64,000 bases of DNA, from positions 62,001-126,000 of the forward strand of contig JANBPK010000704.1 of assembly GCA_027579435.1 (NCBI GenBank). The letters run 5' to 3'. The notes under the pieces were generated by a model that ran no database searches, was not told the DNA's origin, and saw only the letters and a list, made by a program, of their open reading frames with translations. Shown piece after piece: positions 36,322-48,844 of the stretch. Made by a program: the position numbers and the translations under genes. The DNA is from Candolleomyces eurysporus (taxonomy: Eukaryota; Basidiomycota; Agaricomycetes; Agaricales; Psathyrellaceae). The stretch's first letter is position 1; each line of letters opens with the position of its first letter.

Positions 36322-36614
36322 TGCTCCCCAGTACCTCCATCAGTCGGACACAGCCGCAGAGTAAGATTTCACGGTCTATTGGGAATCAATGTCATTGAAA
36401 GACAAACCGATGGTATCCGGACATCTATGCACTATTGTATACAGGTAAATAGTCTAATGAGCGTATGCTAAATGAATAAATAAACATTATAAACACTGGT
36501 GGCACTGTCATGGGTCAAGTCAAGGCTCATGTTTCCGAGAATTGCAGGTTGTTGACGGTCACGATTCCATAAATCCATCCGTCCAGGAGAAATCAAATGA
36601 AGGAAGGGATCAAT
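36322..36614. other. Intergenic between alternative oxidase and the PH-domain gene
   Basis: About 290 bp, AT-rich near 36470-36500 (repeated AAT and AAAC). It lies downstream of alternative oxidase and upstream of the PH-domain gene, both on the minus strand. No gene or repeat recognised. Confidence 0.4.
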
Positions 36615-38284
36615 TATTTCTTTCCCAAAAGTTTGTGCGATTCTTGCACATATGCTTCCGCCTCATCTCGTTCAAAGCTGTGACGTGATCCCTGTTAGAC
36701 GTCTTCCCATTACTGTCGAGAATGACAGACACTTACGCAATTTGCTTGCCCTTGGTGTGCATGTCGGGCTCACGGAGAGCGAAAGGATTCACATCATTTG
36801 AAGGGTTCAGGTTCGCGAGACTGTGATTAACGAATCGGTGGGTGGTCTCGTCGGATCGAACAGCGTAAATGACGTCGATCATCTTTGCGTCCTGAGGGAG
36901 ACGCCAATAATCGATGGATATCTCCGGTGCAGGCATATTAGTCCTATAATCACACCGATGAGTTGTCTTTTCATATGTGCTGAGTTTGCATGCTCGGCTT
37001 ACCATTCGGGAATTAGGCCGTCCTCGAGGTCCTTGATACATTTCGTGCTGCACAGGGTCAGAATCAGCTGATAGTAGAAGGGAAACGAAGTGCTCACTAA
37101 GTATAGACTGCCTCTTCTTCGAGGTAACCAACGAATCGGTGGCACGTCTTGGGGGAAACTATGTATGAGAGGACTAGAAGGGAATCAGGGTCTCTTCAAG
37201 CCAGGTTAATGATTGAAAACATACAGAAGAGGTTGTAGAAGACACCCTGAGCTCCAAGAATAAGAGCTCGGAAGGGTAATGATGGTTTACGAAGGGTCAT
37301 GAACGTCCTTCATATGAATAATTGTTGAGTTAAGGCCACTTTGAGAAAAGCCAGAGCACTTACATGAGGTGCATACGCTCATTTTCAGCCTCCTCCAAGC
37401 ACGTATGAATCCATCCACTGTCGCGACGCTGAGAAATTTTTCAGTAAGCTCATCGTACGATGGTAGCAACGAGCGCAACGCCTACCATAAGCCGCAAGCT
37501 TTGAAGGTGACGCAGAGTGGCCGCAACCATGCCAGGTACGCCCGCAATGCTCTCAAGGAAAAGGATCCTCTAGAAGGGGTAACCAAAGTAATTAACACGA
37601 GTAACGGCATCATGATGTCAAAACTTACGAGCAGCCATGCCTTATCGTCGAGGATGTATCCTTCGTCCCTCAATTTCTGAATAGGCCATTGCTTGTAATC
37701 GGGAGGAAGAGGTTTGTGCTTGTACCCCGAGACGAGATCGAACCCGGCGCGAGCTAGTTTTACGAGACCAGCTGCAACCTTGTCTGCCAAGTTCTTCGGC
37801 GCCTGGTGAAGGACCTGTTCATTGATCGCCACTTAGTATATGTAACGATGTGATAATTATACGAAATAGTGCTCACCTCGACTGACTTTAACTCTTCGGA
37901 AGAATAGACTGGATGGAAAAGTACCCAGTCTCCGCGGACCATGGTCGGAACCGTGCTGGCAGCAGTCGGGGTTGTTAGAGCATCGTGCTTCTCATTCTGA
38001 GTTTCTGAGGCATTAGCTGAAACTATTCACATCCAAGACTTTAGCTTCAACGCGTGCAAAGGGTCTAGAACACAGAATCACGCACCTTGGTTTCGAGAAG
38101 CAGCAGGTTTACCCGCTTCCTTTGCAGCAGTAGATAATGCTGCGCGTCGGGCAATAGTAGATGAAACATTCCGAGTTGCGAGGGGTTGGAAGACTGTGGT
38201 CGATGCACGACCCAGTAATAGGGCGATAGGTGGACGATGCATCGATTGCATCGTCGAGGAGCGTAGAACAGTAGTCCTCAGCAT
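36615..38284 (-). CDS. AOX1: Mitochondrial alternative oxidase
   Basis: Alternative oxidase is a di-iron ubiquinol oxidase of the inner mitochondrial membrane that bypasses complexes III and IV. The start at 38284 gives [20 protein letters not shown] and an Arg/Ser/Ala-rich presequence. Then come the exons [40 protein letters not shown] and [18 protein letters not shown], where the final Glu is the first iron ligand. The next ligands appear in [18 protein letters not shown] (ExxH), [16 protein letters not shown], and [20 protein letters not shown] (ExxH). It ends [15 protein letters not shown] with the stop at 36615. All four iron-binding motifs appear intact. The gene contains at least seven short introns. 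A TATATAAA box lies 54-61 bp upstream of the ATG, consistent with an inducible gene. Confidence 0.95.
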
Positions 38285-38337
38285 GTTTACTGGAAGAGAT
38301 TTGATTGTCTGCGGCCTCCATTCCTACCGTAACCGCC

Positions 38338-38345
38338 TTTATATA
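38338..38345 (-). promoter_or_regulatory. TATA box of the alternative oxidase gene
   Basis: The coding strand reads TATATAAA, about 55 bp upstream of the AOX ATG. It is a good match to the canonical TATAWAAR motif. Position and motif are the only evidence. Confidence 0.5.
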
Positions 38346-41338
38346 CCTCATTAACCTTGTTCCGCCTTGTTGACCCTGGGCCCGTTTCACCCCGATACCG
38401 AGTCAAAGTTTTCCGATATACGCCGTGCGCACAGCACGGAGCATCATATCGGCTGTACGCCTTAGCAATAGATTGCTAAGATGAGCCTCGTATCACGGGA
38501 TGGTGCAGGCGGAGGATAGATGAAGGAGAGTTGGCCCCGCCCGCTCGAGTTCATGCCTCCAAGGTCGTCGAAGTGTCGGCTTGGCAAAAATAGGCGAGTT
38601 CCAAAATAGGCAATCTCCGACCCCGCGAAAGGCTCTGGTTCCGGCGGCAGCAGTGCCGCAGCACTTCGATCGTGATCATTTGTTGCCTTTTATGGAACGG
38701 GCGGGGGAAAGCATATCTGATGCCAGCGGCAGTGAACATGATATTCTTCTCCCTCGAGATCATCCTCAGGAGCTTTGGAACGTTTGAGCAATTTCCGATA
38801 TCCGATGGTAATGCGACCCTTGGCCTCACTTCCAGAACGTCCATGGTGTAATCGTTCAAACACATGTTCTTCCGTCATTGATACGACATTGTAGTGGCAG
38901 GAGTGATTGGACCGCGAGTATTAGCCATAGCTGGCTTGTAACGGGAGAACCAAATGTTATCTGTTCTGGGGACTCTTTACACGGGCTTGCACCTTGACAT
39001 CGACGAATGGCCGTCTAATTTCACCTTATCTTCGAAAGCTGTCTTTGGGTCACGTTGGATAGCGCAATTTGAATTCGAGACCAAGGTTCACTGGTTCATT
39101 GAGTGAAGCAAGCTGTTATCACCCAAATGCGCTAAGGCGGTGCGTCAAGTTCGAAGATATGTCTCTATAGTCACAATACAAGTAAATAAATGAAATCATA
39201 CGACCTCATAATAGCTCTGCCGTTCTAGAATAGATGGGCTGTCGTTAGTTAGTCAGTGAAGCCTCCCGCGACTGTGACATCGTCATGCACTCCGTCCGAC
39301 AACGGCCGACGCATTAACGACCCCAGATTTCTACTCCACGACGCTTTTTTTATCCGAAGCGCCACATATTCAACAGTCGGTTGCGCCACGTCCTGAACCC
39401 GACTGGCGTAGACAGATGTAGGTCGTCAGAATAGACGATGAACGCTGCGCGTGAGCATGTCATTTTAATGCAGCCATTCAATTGTCGCAATGATAGAGCC
39501 AGATTCCTGGTTTACATCAGGTTACACACTCCTGGGCCAGCGGTCAGGCATTGCGGGAGAAGGTGCAATAGAAATGTCATTTCTACCGATCTCTGATTCG
39601 TATGCACCATGTTGCTGGAACCCATGGGCCCAACATGCCTTCTTTGGACATGCCCAGAGATGACCCAGAAAGTCGATTACCTTTAGTTGCAAAGAGTGAT
39701 CCATCGCTAATGAGTAGGTTCTCTCGCTAATATGAAGCTTCAAAATAGCCACGATAATTTCTTACTGAGTCACTGGTGCTCCCAAGAAGTTAAAACAGGA
39801 GCGAAAGTCCAATATAGCGGGTAAGGGAGAGTGAGCTCACTACGTATTTAGAGGGAGTAATTCCGCCGACGATAGATCTCAATCGATGTAGTATATCCGG
39901 CAAGTGCACCCCGGAAACTCTCCTGGCCTGAACGTCGTGTGAGTGCAATCTAACCTCATGTTGGACTTCACTCTGAGCTTTCCTTATTGCAGAAGCGTAA
40001 GCTATGGATGCTCTGACGACAAGAAGCGAGCTGTTATTCCATCGACAGGCATAATACAGGGACTTCTTCACGTGTTGGTTAACTTCGGGGAGTCCTGAGG
40101 AAGACGAACGTGAGAGGGAGAACCGGAGAAGATATCTATCGTCGGGGAGAAGGCTTAGTTAGCAGGAGGGGAGCCCATAGCTCATCGATTGCCAAGAAGT
40201 CGCCTCTACGGACGCCCCGGGAATACTACTAAAACATATTGGTTACTCACATCAGCTGTTTTCTGTCCGACCCAGCGAACTGGCGGATATTGGGAACATT
40301 CGAGATGCAACCCCAAAACACCCCAAAAGGCCTTACGTGTCCGGTCTAAAAGGTGGTCTAAAGCCGCGAAATTCGTCGTACACGAGTGCAGGGGGTGCAT
40401 CCGCAATGCTGTTTTTGCCAGAGATCTGAAAAAAGTAGTCGCCGCAACGAGTTCTGGACCACGAGGCCGATGGATGTAGGGCGATTGGGGAAGGGCGAAT
40501 GCTGAGAACGCTGATCGCCATGATAGAGTGTTACCAGACACTCAGCACGCACTTGATAATTGAGGTATGTTCGAAAGCTTGTCTGGACGGTGGACTGAGG
40601 GGGCTGGGGCAGGTTGACCATTGAGGGACAGAAGAGGATCTCACGGGGACTGTCCAAAAAGGGATATTGCGGGCTAAAACAGTGGATACAGGCCAGCGCT
40701 TGTCCGGGACCTGCAACCGGGGCCGCTGACCAACGTGACCTTTGTACTGTGTATCTGGACTGTCTTTGGCGGATGATGGAACCAGGAACTGTTGCCCTCG
40801 CCGGATGGAAATACCACGGCGCCGTTAAATTGGTAAAACAAAACGAGAAGACGCTGGACAGGGCGACATCTGAAGCGATGTCGGCAAATTGTTCGATAGC
40901 CTGGGGTCATGGGTGCACTGATAGAAGTATAGATAGATGGTTGGAGGTGGGCTGCTCGGGAGGACGAAACCCGTGTTGTTACCGACTGACTGGCCCTGAA
41001 ACGAGAGGGCAACCCGCGCCGTTTGTCGACATATGAACAGAGATGTTGGCGGAAGCAAAACAAGAGAGATTGAATCTGGAGACCCCTGGAAATTAGGTGG
41101 CACCCAATGGACGTAGTTGGAGTAGAAGGTGCCAGACGAGAGCCGCGTGTGGCAGGCGTATGATAGATTTACGATTCGATTTGGATTCGATTCGTATTGC
41201 CCCCGGGCGAGCATCGAAAATCGAGGTGCCCAGGAGCCTGAGCCTTTGAACGCAAACTTGGGACCAACAACCGCAAATGGAAAGCGGCGTGTTGAGGCTC
41301 TACGAGTCCCTCTCCACTAATAATATACAAGGTGCGTC
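38346..41338. other. Three-kilobase stretch without a supported gene
   Basis: This stretch holds several open frames of 60-140 codons on both strands (for example minus-strand frames at 38551-38865, 39790-40071, 40206-40541 and 40674-41063). None shows a recognisable motif or convincing splice pattern. The right end is the promoter of the CENP-B-like gene. Composition is similar to neighbouring DNA, and I saw no long terminal or inverted repeats. It may hold a lineage-specific gene, a long promoter region, or decayed sequence. Confidence 0.4.
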
Positions 41339-41346
41339 TTATAAAG
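41339..41346 (+). promoter_or_regulatory. TATA box of the CENP-B-like gene
   Basis: TTATAAAG, about 57-64 bp upstream of the ATG at 41403. Assigned from motif and spacing. Confidence 0.45.
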
Positions 41347-41402
41347 CCCCGGCTCCCCTCCGACCCCCCCTCCTGCTCCCAATCCCCCGCCAGCTGTTCC
41401 CC

Positions 41403-43247
41403 ATGGAGGTCGTCGCTAACGCCGCATACCCCTGCTACAGGCCAGAATACCGTCCGGACAGATGTNCCAGCCAGACGTCGTCCGCCGCCGCTGCAGCCCT
41501 CTCTGCCTGCGACGAGAACTGGATCTATCCAAACTACACCATATCTCCCCAGGCAGCCTCCGCATATGGCAGAGTCCAGCTGCCTTNCGATGTATACCAA
41601 CCAGCGTCCGCCANGACCAGAGCTACCCGTCTCCGNTCCCCCTCCGTGCCCTCCCCAGGCCCCAGGCTGCCTTCCCAGCTGGACTACTCCTCCAACTCCT
41701 CCGGCGCCTCTACCCCTCCGGAGGGTCTGAGTGGAGACTTCTCTCCCCGCGCAGCCCTCCTCGGCCCTGTCCGCAACTCCCGCACCCGCCAGCTCTCCAT
41801 CAGCTACAAGCACGGGCGCAGGCACTCGATATCGGATTCGCAGCTTGACGAGGTCAGAGAGCCCGTCCTCACCCTGCCCTTTCTGCTATTTACGAATCAT
41901 GTTTCTTTGTGTGTTATTTCCATTTAGGTCGATCAGGACGATATTTCGCGTCCAGGAACTCCGCTCGATGCGCGCGGCGACTTAATGCCTCCGCTGTCTC
42001 TCACCATTCCCCCCAACATGGACGGTGTGCAGATGCAGTCGCCGTACCAGCCTGCTACTCCTGGCTCGATATGCTCGCCATACATGGCGTACAACGATTA
42101 TCGCGGTCCGACACATCTAGACGGCAGGCCCCCGTCTCCCGCCCTCAGCAACAGAGCATCGGGCTCTCCCAGCTCCATGGGCCAATATCCCTTCCCCGGA
42201 GACTCTTTGCCCCCCACCGCCGGGAAACGGGGCGTCAAGAAACACACCAAGAAGAAGCTCGACTCCCAAGCGAAGAAACGCATCTGCCAGTATCACCTCC
42301 AGCACCAGAATGCTCGCCAGGAGGACATTGCTGAGCAGTATGGAATCGAACGATCCACCGTCAGCAAGATTCTCAAACACAAGAATTATTGGTTGAACGT
42401 GGACGATAGCGCGGAAACCCATTCGAAGAATAGGTATATCCACTTTTCCTTTGTCAAAGGAAAAACGTGGCGCTAATTCCTTTGTTCAAACTTCAGACCG
42501 TCAAAGTTCCCAGAACTCGAAGAAGTTATGCGCAGATGGCTGCAAGAGTGCATCGACAACGATACCTCCATCAGCGATTCCCTCGTCCGGTCTCGGGCTC
42601 TCGAAATCGCAAAGACCCTCCGCATCTCCGAAGACAAGTTCAAAGCGAGCTCCGGCTGGATCGAAAACTTCAAGCATCGACATGGAATCAGATCGGGGAA
42701 ATGGACTCAGGGCGTCAAGAATGCTCCAGTTAGCCAGAACCCCAATCCTGGCCTCAATGGATTCCAATCAGCCACCACTCTCCCTCTCCTAGTTCCGCCT
42801 TCTTCGAACCCCTACCCCACTCCATCCTCATCAGGGAGCTCCTCCAGCGAATCCTTGATTCTGGCTGATTCGCCCGATTCAGAAACATCGAGACCTGGGG
42901 AGCGCGGCGACAGTGGGCGACCGTCACTCCAACGCCTCAATGATCAGGGAGCCGAATGGTCATCGGAACGTGTTAATCCACCCCTACAGTTAACCAACAC
43001 TGATGATCCTCAATCCTCGATGATTGGAGATGAAGAGCAACCTCCTCCTTACCTCGTCTACCCGCCGTTGCCCAACGATCCCGAAGTACCAACCGTCGCA
43101 GTGGCGGAGGAGGCCATCAACACTCTCATGTTCTTCCTCGACGCCCTAGAGCAGCCGATTATCAAGAATCACGAGCGGGACACGCTAACGACCGTGAAAC
43201 ATGCTCTGTTCCAGTACGCGAGCGGTGTACCCTTCACCAGAGACTAG
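41403..43247 (+). CDS. CENP-B/pogo-type DNA-binding protein without a transposase domain
   Basis: The protein starts MEVVANAAYPCYRPEYRPDR and has a Ser/Pro-rich N-terminus. An intron near 41850-41927 (after SDSQLDE) leads to SPYMAYNDYRGPTHLDGRPP. The DNA-binding part begins KKKLDSQAKKRICQYHLQHQ and ARQEDIAEQYGIERSTVSKI (a psq-type helix-turn-helix), then, after a second intron (starting near 42434), FPELEEVMRRWLQECIDNDT, ALEIAKTLRISEDKFKASSG and WIENFKHRHGIRSGKW. That is the second CENP-B helix-turn-helix. The C-terminal 180 residues are disordered except for a helix TLMFFLDALEQPIIKNHERD, and no DDE transposase core follows. This architecture suggests a transposase-derived protein kept by the host as a DNA-binding or regulatory factor. 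Four Ns (41466, 41587, 41614, 41636) make residues around 22-78 uncertain. Confidence 0.83.
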
Positions 43248-45481
43248 GTTCGCCCGCTTCCTTCGCACCACCCGATTCTCAGTGCTCGGTCTTTCCTCGA
43301 CTGCATATTGGATTCGGTGCGATCCAAAAGTGGTCTCCTGCGATCGCACCGTCCCTGGCCTCCCCCTACCTCCGCGTGCTACCCCTACCTCTTCCTTTTT
43401 TCTCCGTTGTGACCGCAGTGAACCACAATTATTTAATGGTCTTATCTACTCTCCGGTCTTTTGTATATTGTTGTGTTCTTCTAGGGGCGTTCTATTTCTA
43501 CATCTGCATCATACAGACAACTGCATCCTACATATTTTAATGACAACTCCATCTACGCATCTTTGCAAGTTGGTTTGTCAGTGTTTCATCGACAACATTA
43601 TGGGCTCTCGAAATGCGCTTGCACATAACCGACGGACGGTAGCACACCTGTACATTATCTATGCACTATGACTGTATCTTTTACGCATGCCAATGTGTTT
43701 GAACCTCAGAAATTTTCCTCCCTCTATTGTGCTGCGGCGCGGCGTCCACACACATGACCAACTGGTACACTTCTTGCTCCGAGTCTCACCTTCATTTCTC
43801 GCTCTTCAGTCACGTCCCAAAATCTTATCTTTTTTGCGTATTCACATTAGGTCCCAAACTTTAATTTTTTGGTTATCGTTATTGTGCATCCATATCGACT
43901 CTTCCAATTTTTACCTACCGAGAGTCACGACATTGGTAGAGAGGTACTTACTCCTGGCCGGGCATCCGTCGGCGCGACAGTGAGGGTTAAACTTAAAGAA
44001 TCACTTACTGCACCCAAACTACGCCTGTACATTAAAAAAAACCTCCAACCATCTTTGACGGGCTAGAGACGGTTATAGCGCCGCCACGAAGCTCTATCGG
44101 GATCTTCGACAGTACTCAGATTCAGGGAAGTCTGCAACCTGACCCACTCGATTGACCTTGGTCCGACGTAGTCCGACGAGGACAATCAAGCCTACCCGCT
44201 GCCAAGTTCTCCTCGCTGTTGGGGACTCGGCACAATTTTTTTTTTTCTTCTTTTTTTTCTTTACGTGGGTCATATGGTCCAACCCCAGCAGCTTGAAACG
44301 GCGTTAAACGAAGACCCTGTTTTGTCGTGGTTCTCTGATCGCACCATCATATTGAAGTCGTGTTGTCAACCCTCCACAAGAAAAATCAGAAAAAGCGGGA
44401 GGGGCACGAGCTAGGAGACAGTAATTCCATTCCCTTGGACACAAATATAATTTACAGAATCAGAAATTCGAAGGCCTTGCCTAGACTGCACTTCAATCTC
44501 GTATCTAGCTTTCGCCACCCTGAAAGTTCCCAAAGAAAAAAAAAAGCCTTTTGAGCGCTCAGTGTGGCGTCGTGGGGTGCCGCCCCGGGTCTCTTGAAGT
44601 CACCGGTTCAACAAAGCCCCCTGCCCGTAGATCTAGAAGCGCTACGGCAACGAGTTATCATCAAGGTCCGAAAGGCACTCCGTGCAATCGGGGGGGGCGT
44701 TTTGGCGTTTCAGCGTTTCAAACTCGTATTTGGGCCTTTTCGCAGCAAGGTAATTGATTCTGGCCTCTTGAATCGCACCGTTGGACATGGAACTTGATTA
44801 AGCTGGACCCCCCTTGCTGCTGCTGCTGCAGAGATAACAGATTGCGCGCATGCATGCATGACAGACAGACCGGTGACATACGGTTTACCCTCCACAGAAC
44901 CCAGAGTAATAGTATGTACCCTTTAGTTCTTCGGCTGTGCTCTGCACCGACGAGGGCGTGACCTTCCCGAGGGGTCCCATGGATTCGAATATACTTCGGT
45001 ATCATGACATACAGATTATGTCAATGGCACAGTAGAGTTTGACTAGGCTTTGTGTCCGATGCGCAAGGTAGTATTGCATTATCGACGTCTTGATTTCGTC
45101 ATCGCTTCCGGAGTATCACATTTCGATAGCATACCACGTTATCGACACCAACCAACGAGCTACAGCAGGAAGGGAAAGCAAAGCGACCGAGTAAGAAGTG
45201 TCCATCGAGAGAGGAAGAGGATGAGGAGGGTGACAAAGAATCTGATGACGATAAGCGACCGAAAAGCAAGCATCTCGTCACAGCAACATAGCACGGAAAA
45301 CTGCGCAAACATACGAAAAGCAAGGTATCTTCTGCCTTATCGAGAAGGCGAACGGATATGGTACAAGTTCAGTCGAAGGAACGAGAAGAAGACGGCGGCA
45401 GAAGGAAATTAAAGACGCAAGAAAGCATGAATGATAACACGCGACAAATGGTTTCATAGATCGGCTGGCTGCGGGCACTGG
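43248..45481. other. Intergenic between the CENP-B-like gene and the Zn2Cys6 gene
   Basis: About 2.2 kb between two genes whose 3' ends face each other. It includes a thymine-rich tract (about 44236-44262) and a short CTG run near 44815. Open frames are short and unrecognised. The long AT-rich stretch at 43400-44050 may be the 3' untranslated region of the CENP-B-like gene. A possible tRNA-like end near 44606 (GGTTCAAC) is not supported by a cloverleaf. Confidence 0.45.
44236..44262. repeat. Thymine-rich low-complexity tract
   Basis: Two runs of thymine interrupted by cytosines (reading adenine-rich on the other strand). This is simple sequence with no sign of a longer element. Confidence 0.6.
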
Positions 45482-48400
45482 CTATAAAAATACAGTCGAC
45501 ATCGGGAAGGTAGGGGGCTTGGTATTCAATTGAAAGCGAGCCACGAACGTGGGGGCGTAGTGTCTTCCTTGCTCATCGTCCGTAGACCGAATAGGGTTCA
45601 TTGTGTGAATAGCCCTGCATATCACATTAGATATGGGAATAGGGGGTTCGAGAATGGGTAGCATAGAACTCACGTTTCCGTTAGGTTGGGAAGGAGCGTC
45701 TTGTTGCATCATAGATCCATGACCGTGGCCTGTCGATGGTGCTTCATGTTGGTGTGGCTGATCCATCTGGGGTACTGACTGCGGCCCCACCATTCTCGGT
45801 GTGACAGATTCCATGTGGTTGAGCTCGCTTTCACCGTTCCTAACCGCTTCATACAATTTCCGCATCTCCCGTGCCTGCTCCCCTGCTTCTTCATAAGAGT
45901 AGCTGTACTGTTCAAGTCCCGCGATGCAATTTGTCACCTCTGGCCGCCCAAGTCGAGCGAGGAAAGTTCCGGCCTGTATGCAACTGACATGCATCACTGC
46001 GGGATCGAGGCGAAGATATCCATTCGAAGTCAAAACACCAGCCTGGAAAACATGCATCAGGGTTCTTTCTCCTGGAACGTGCAAGGATGAAAAAAAAAAN
46101 CTTACCAGCCCTGCTATCCGCAGTGCACCATGAAGTGCTTCTTCGACCACCTTTCGCTTAACCGCATCGATCTGCGAGATATTGGGAGGTGGACTTGGCG
46201 ATCCATTCAGTTCCCTGATCCCGAAATCATCCAGAGCGTTAAACAGAATAATCCACATGACATGATAAGTAGCATCGCTTGCACACGAGGAGACCGCCTG
46301 GATTCGGAGTTCAGTGGGCGCGTTATCGGGAGCAGTTGGACATTCTTACAGATACGAAATCCCATGTTCCAGAATAGTTAGCGGGAACGCCAACGCTGCT
46401 GAGATACTCATCTCGCCATTCAGACAGTGCGTTACTGAACGTAAGGAGAGTTTCAAAGGGTACCCCATCAGAATCCACTGCCGGTTTCCATAACTTGCGG
46501 GAGATCTGACGCGCTGTTCGCGCGAGTGAATGTGCCGCTCGGTAGTAACCCTGACAGATGTTTCAGTGTAGTCTTTGGGGCAAAACAAATGCCTAAAACG
46601 TACCAAGAACTGCAAATAATCATCAATTTATAAGAACGCGATCGAGAAGCAAACAACGTACCTCTAACTGTTCTCGTGGAGATGGCCCTGGGTTTTGCCC
46701 ATCACTACCTTCCTCGCTTACGGGACCTGCTGTGTAGAAGTCTATGTCGTAGTCTTCATCATCTAGGATCGGTTTCCGGCGGTAGTACGCTGAGGCATAA
46801 GCATCGCACAGGCACGTCATCCACCAGGCAAAAATGATAGTTCCACGATTTTCCGGATCCTGTATGTCGGCCAATTTTGACTTATGATTGATCTAAGCAT
46901 TGAGGAGATTATAGTCAGTAAAGTTGGCAGCGGGAGGCGGATGAACCGTAACTTCGGAGGAAGCGAGCATGAATGACTGGATGACTTACTCCGAGCTGAA
47001 GGAGATGCCGGGTTGCAGACGTCAGCCAGAACCCCTGATAGCCTTGAAAAGAATACATTAACCAGCATTAATGAGATCCATGAGAAAATTTTGATAAATA
47101 CGAGCTTACCGTTCTGGTCATCCGGATTTTCTGCGAGAATGGGATGAGTACTGAGGGTTCACAGCCAAAAAATCACACCATAGTACTTACGGCTCTGTAA
47201 AGGTTCAATAAGCAGCGAGATAACGACGTGTTCAGTAGAAGGAACACGGTGCACTCTCAACGCCTCTGCAAGATCCCGTGCTCGGTCAATAAGGGTTTTA
47301 GCGAGGAAACTCTGACCCCCTGGCCGCTTCCTGTCAGCGACGAGTAAATCATGTTCGGAAAACTTGGTGCCCCATGCCAACACCGTTGCTACGAGGGCGG
47401 GATGGAGCGGACGCTCGTCCGAAGGGAGGCTTGACGGTTGAAGGCCCAAACGATTACGGAATTCCTCGGGATTAAGGAGGGGAAGGCGAGTGTGCACAAT
47501 CTGGAAGAAGACTTCCACGAGATCTAGTGCAAACCTGGAGTTTTCAGTCAGCGAGCGGCATCAAAGCTGGTCAATGGAGGTTAGAAGGGTGGGAGGAGGA
47601 CAACAGCCATGTATCCCAGATAGTCATCAATTACCGTCCAGGAAGGAATGGTTTGTGTGGCGTAGCAACATGTGCCAATCAAGATAAGATGTTTCATTTA
47701 AGAACTTACTCAGCTCTAAAAGTTTCATGTTCCAATTTTGAGGCCAATTCTCCCCAAGCATCGTAAGGGGACTTGAGTCGGTTTAGAGAGAACGGCGTGC
47801 CGTCCATTGTTCTAGAGACAGTCGGTAAGCATCATTACAAGACGGAGATCGGGAGCATACCTCTCAGGGGGAGCGAAGAGATATAATAAAACCTCCCGCG
47901 TTGGTGTTGACGGGGTGATGTGCGGTTGGAACCCGAACCTGACATTGAGAGGCACTTGGGGGATAGTGGGGGTAAGCGGGTATGGTAGCGACTGTTCCGG
48001 AGACGAGCTACCAGAGGTAGTTATTGTTCACAAAGGGCCTTCTGATGGAGGAAGAATGAACACGCACTATTTGGACGCAAGGGCGCTGGAAAAAATCAAT
48101 TGAGTGAGTCCAGAACACAGATGAATCGGGAAATGTCAATAAAGACGTGGATCCACGTTGGGAACGGGATATTGGGATCGAAGGGGTTGGACAAACCTGT
48201 GGCCAGAGCTAAGATTTCTTGGTCTTCGCGAGAGGGTCGCACTCCGCTTCTTCTCACTCGTGGCTTGTTGAATATGGTGCCTGCAAGAATGTCACTGCCC
48301 TGTTCCCAGAAAGAGAGCACAGATTACGGACGTGCAGGGATAATTTTTGGACAGACAATGCTAGCGGGTTGCATGCAGAGTTAGAATGGAAGCTGATCGA

Positions 48401-48804
48401 GGAGGAGGGATCAGGCCTTACTTGACACTGCACACGGAAAAAGGGGGAACATGAGTGGACACACGGAATGGAAAGAAAGGGGGGAATATACGGCACCTTG
48501 TCCTGACCCTGGAGCCTGTTGCACTTAACTTTCCTGGACCTGATGCACTGTCAGATTGAACGAGGCATCGAAAGGAGGTGGTCGGAAGCACCGCACCTGC
48601 AAGCATCACAGGCGGTATTTTGCTTCCGCGGGGGCGGGAGCGACTTTGCGAGCTCGTGGATTTGATTCTGGACAGACTGTGTTGGCAAAACAAGGCCTTT
48701 GTGGGCGTCAGACAGACGACGAGGGCAGAGGCACTGTACGGGGCCGAACCTGGCTGGAGGGGCTGGGCGGCTTGGGGCCCCTGGTAGTGGATATTGTGGT
48801 CCAT
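45482..48804 (-). CDS. Zn2Cys6 fungal transcription factor
   Basis: The start at 48804 gives MDHNIHYQGPQAAQPLQPG; an intron of about 41 nt leads to SVQNQIHELAKSLPPPRKQN and the zinc cluster. Splicing yields the exact Zn2Cys6 spacing C-x2-C-x6-C-x8-C-x2-C-x6-C, built from CDACR, SRKVKCNRLQGQDK, CQ and HCLSKNYPCT. The pair CQ lies on a 6-nt exon (48422-48427). A linker then reads HIQQATSEKKRSATLSRRPR, although the donor used there (GTCCGT) is unusual and a different junction is possible. Downstream exons form the fungal-specific middle homology region: TREVLLYLFAPPER, VEVFFQIVHTRLPLLNPEEF, PALVATVLAWGTKFSEHDLL, NRGTIIFAWWMTCLCDAYAS and YRRKPILDDEDYDIDFY. The protein ends FPMSTVFL at 45482. The N at 46100 lies in an intron. 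Target genes are unknown. Confidence 0.85.
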
Positions 48805-48844
48805 AGATGGGGAGAGAGGGAGAACTAGAAATGATAGAGCGAGA

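Noticed and set aside
40206..41063. Minus-strand open frames of 110-130 codons
   Set aside because: No conserved motif and no consistent splicing; composition does not differ from neighbouring non-coding DNA.
44564..44640. Possible tRNA (GGTTCAAC near 44606)
   Set aside because: No matching acceptor stem, D-arm or anticodon arm could be drawn.
45050..45412. 120-codon plus-strand open frame near the Zn2Cys6 3' end
   Set aside because: Low-complexity, basic reading with no family features; more likely antisense of a 3' untranslated region.
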